Positions 37,272 through 38,915 of a stretch of 38,915 nt of DNA are shown here, piece by piece. The first letter of the stretch is position 1, and each line of letters starts with the position of its first letter. The notes beneath the pieces are model-generated. The model saw only the letters and a program-made list of their open reading frames with translations, did not search any database and was not told the DNA's origin. The stretch covers positions 1 to 38,915 of the forward strand of contig JAQXTL010000021.1 of the NCBI GenBank assembly GCA_029219465.1, written 5' to 3'. Position numbers and translations under genes: made by a program. The DNA comes from Methanobacteriaceae archaeon (GTDB lineage: Archaea > Methanobacteriota > Methanobacteria > Methanobacteriales > Methanobacteriaceae).

Positions 37272-38741
37272 CTAATCACGCAATAATCTGTTAACTCCTG
37301 CAACATAAGCTTTTACACTAGCATTAATAATATCAGGTTCAGTACCACGAGCAGAAACAACTTTATCTCCTTTTTGCAATTTAATAATTACATCAATAAA
37401 TGCATCAGTACCACCAGTAATAGCATCTACGTGATATTCAATTAAATCCACATCACTAAATGCATCAAGAGATTTTAAAGCATTAATAGCAGCATCAACA
37501 GGACCTAAACCTACACCAGCATTAAGAACTTCATCACCATCAAAAATAATCTTAACAGATGCAGTAGGCATTACTTTATTTCCAGAAACAATAGTTAATT
37601 CATCTAATTTAATTCTATCTTCGTGGTTAATTTCCAAAACGTTATCAGCAATTGCCTGCAAATCAACATCAGTTACAGTTTTTCCTTTGTCTGCTAAATT
37701 TTTAATATCATTACAAATGTGCTGAAGCTGGGTTTTATTAACATGTAACCCTAACTCTTTAAGTTTGTTATCCAATCCATGAGTACCCATGTGTTTACCA
37801 ATGACAAATTTACGTTTTCTTCCAACAAGTTCAGGTGTCATAGGTTCATAGGTAGCAGAATTTTTAATAATAGCATCAGAATGAATACCTGATTCATGAG
37901 CAAATGCATTCTCACCAACAATTGCTTTATTTGGCTGAATATAAACACCAGTTGATCTTGCAACTAACTTGGAAATGTCATAGATTTCATTGATTTTTAT
38001 ATTAGTGGTGAATTGTGAAAATAATCTGTCAATACTAACAACACATTCTTCAAAAGAAGTATTACCTGCTCTCTCACCAATACCATTAATAGTAGAATGG
38101 AAGGTAGTAGCACCACCTTTAATAGCAGATAAAGTATTAGCAACTGCAAGTCCAAAATCGTTATGACAATGAGCTGAAACTGGAACTTTAAAGTCTTTAA
38201 AATTGCTAAATAATTCAAAAGAAGAATCTGGTGTTAATATACCCACAGTATCACAAAGACAGATTCTATCAGCACCACATTCAATACCATTTTGATAAAC
38301 AGATTTTAAAAAAGAAATATCTGATCTGGAAGCATCTTCAGCAGATAACTCAACAGTTAATCCATGGTCTTTACAATAATCAACAGCATTATTAGATAAA
38401 TCGATTAATTCCTCACGGGTCATTTTTAATTTATCTGAAATATGTAAATCTGAAGTTGGAACAACCAAATTAACTCCATCAACATCACAATCTAAACAAT
38501 AATCAATATCAATAGTTAAAGGTCTGGAAAAACTTAGAATCTCAGCATTAAAACCTTGTTGAGTAACTTCCTTAATGGATTCACGTTCACCTTCAGAAGT
38601 AATTGCAGAACCTGCTTCAATATAGTCAACACCAATTTCATCAAGTTTATTTGCAATTCTCAATTTTTCTAATGGAGTTAAAGAAACACCAGGAGTTTGT
38701 TCTCCATCACGTAATGTAGTATCTAAAACTTTAATTTTCAA
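37272..38741 (-). CDS. cimA: citramalate / 2-isopropylmalate synthase family enzyme, most likely citramalate synthase
   Basis: A 489-aa enzyme condensing a 2-oxoacid with acetyl-CoA. The HMGL-like catalytic domain begins [19 protein letters not shown]; the metal HxH is in [13 protein letters not shown], and the [15 protein letters not shown] motif follows. The C-terminal ~130 residues are a LeuA-type regulatory domain ([15 protein letters not shown]). The [12 protein letters not shown] stretch resembles the methanogen CimA as I remember it, but LeuA or homocitrate synthase cannot be excluded. The TTG at 38741 follows GGTGAT and is preferred over 38753. Confidence 0.7.
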   Translation of the reverse strand: MKIKVLDTTLRDGEQTPGVSLTPLEKLRIANKLDEIGVDYIEAGSAITSEGERESIKEVTQQGFNAEILSFSRPLTIDIDYCLDCDVDGVNLVVPTSDLHISDKLKMTREELIDLSNNAVDYCKDHGLTVELSAEDASRSDISFLKSVYQNGIECGADRICLCDTVGILTPDSSFELFSNFKDFKVPVSAHCHNDFGLAVANTLSAIKGGATTFHSTINGIGERAGNTSFEECVVSIDRLFSQFTTNIKINEIYDISKLVARSTGVYIQPNKAIVGENAFAHESGIHSDAIIKNSATYEPMTPELVGRKRKFVIGKHMGTHGLDNKLKELGLHVNKTQLQHICNDIKNLADKGKTVTDVDLQAIADNVLEINHEDRIKLDELTIVSGNKVMPTASVKIIFDGDEVLNAGVGLGPVDAAINALKSLDAFSDVDLIEYHVDAITGGTDAFIDVIIKLQKGDKVVSARGTEPDIINASVKAYVAGVNRLLRD

Positions 38742-38835
38742 AAAAATCACCAAAAATATGCAATTGATGTAAATAAAACAGTTAAAATAAACAAATCAAA
38801 AATAAGTAAAGTATAATAATAATTGTAATATAGAA

Positions 38836-38915
38836 GGCTTGCAGCGAAATGAAATTCCCATAGAAAACCATAGTACACAAACAAAACACAAAAGGACTTC
38901 ACTACTGGGATCGAA
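38836..38915 (-). rRNA. 5S ribosomal RNA, 3' part
   Basis: On the minus strand from the right edge, the sequence shows 5S landmarks in order: the loop C region TTCGATCCCAGTAGTGAAG ending in AAGTCC, the hairpin TGTACTATGG-TTTT-CTATGGGAA, and an end GCAAGCC that would pair with the missing 5' strand. About 80 of some 120 bases are present; the 5' part lies outside the window. A T-rich tail follows. No 23S rRNA sequence is seen in the window. Confidence 0.8.

Noticed and set aside
38836-38915. Hairpin-rich leader upstream of cimA as a riboswitch or T-box-like element
   Set aside because: The minus-strand sequence matches 5S rRNA landmarks (AAGTCC after loop C, and the TGTACT...GGGAA hairpin), which explains the structure better.

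Overview
The window comes from a low-GC methanogenic archaeon of the family Methanobacteriaceae, most likely a Methanobrevibacter. The signs are a full Eha energy-converting hydrogenase operon in the Methanothermobacter gene order, archaeal GatDE, split GMP synthase, NreA, a KEOPS subunit, a methanogen-type VorCBA, GGTGAT-type ribosome binding sites and TATA-box promoters. The species cannot be fixed from sequence reading alone.

Layout. (1) 1-2.1 kb, minus strand: uracil salvage (pyrP-upp, overlapping genes). (2) 2.3-3.0 kb, minus: a queuosine-precursor-type transporter that may be leaderless. (3) 3.1-17.2 kb, minus: one long operon running ehaA to ehaR, then a formyltransferase paralog, a PfkB sugar kinase, a second polyferredoxin and a CBS protein. 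The membrane hydrogenase uses the ion gradient to reduce ferredoxin with H2. Sixteen or more predicted [4Fe-4S] clusters in EhaP and EhaQ wire it to the CO2-fixing start of methanogenesis. (4) 17.4-18.0 kb: a divergent intergenic region with a perfect 16-bp palindrome over the likely TATA box of a small metal-tail protein. (5) 18.0-26.3 kb, plus: an XRE-cupin regulator, an acyl-CoA synthetase, VorC-VorB-VorA (beta-gamma fusion), GatD and GatE, tightly packed and ended by a clear hairpin-T terminator. This looks like a branched-chain fatty acid assimilation operon (acid to acyl-CoA to 2-oxoacid to Val/Ile/Leu) joined to tRNA-Gln charging. (6) 26.4-31.7 kb: an accessory stretch with a TPR protein, a frameshifted small gene, an NTPase, a candidate structured RNA with three hairpins, an orphan half-HsdS, decayed ORFs, and a small cluster of unknown genes including a TPR-HIRAN protein, a zinc-ribbon protein and a second, divergent HIRAN-like protein. 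(7) 31.7-36.8 kb, plus: thioredoxin reductase, split GMP synthase with an 87-residue gene between its halves, NreA with a PCNA-binding tail, and a PLP-fold protein. A 47-residue membrane protein lies on the opposite strand at the trxB 3' end. (8) 36.8-38.9 kb, minus: KEOPS Cgi121, a citramalate/isopropylmalate synthase, and at the right edge the 3' part of a 5S rRNA gene.

The least explained parts are the 27.8-31.6 kb island (structured RNA plus HIRAN-type genes between decayed ORFs), the non-hydrogenase genes at the end of the eha operon, and the regulator/acyl-CoA synthetase/VOR unit. No CRISPR array, IS element, tRNA gene or prophage was seen.
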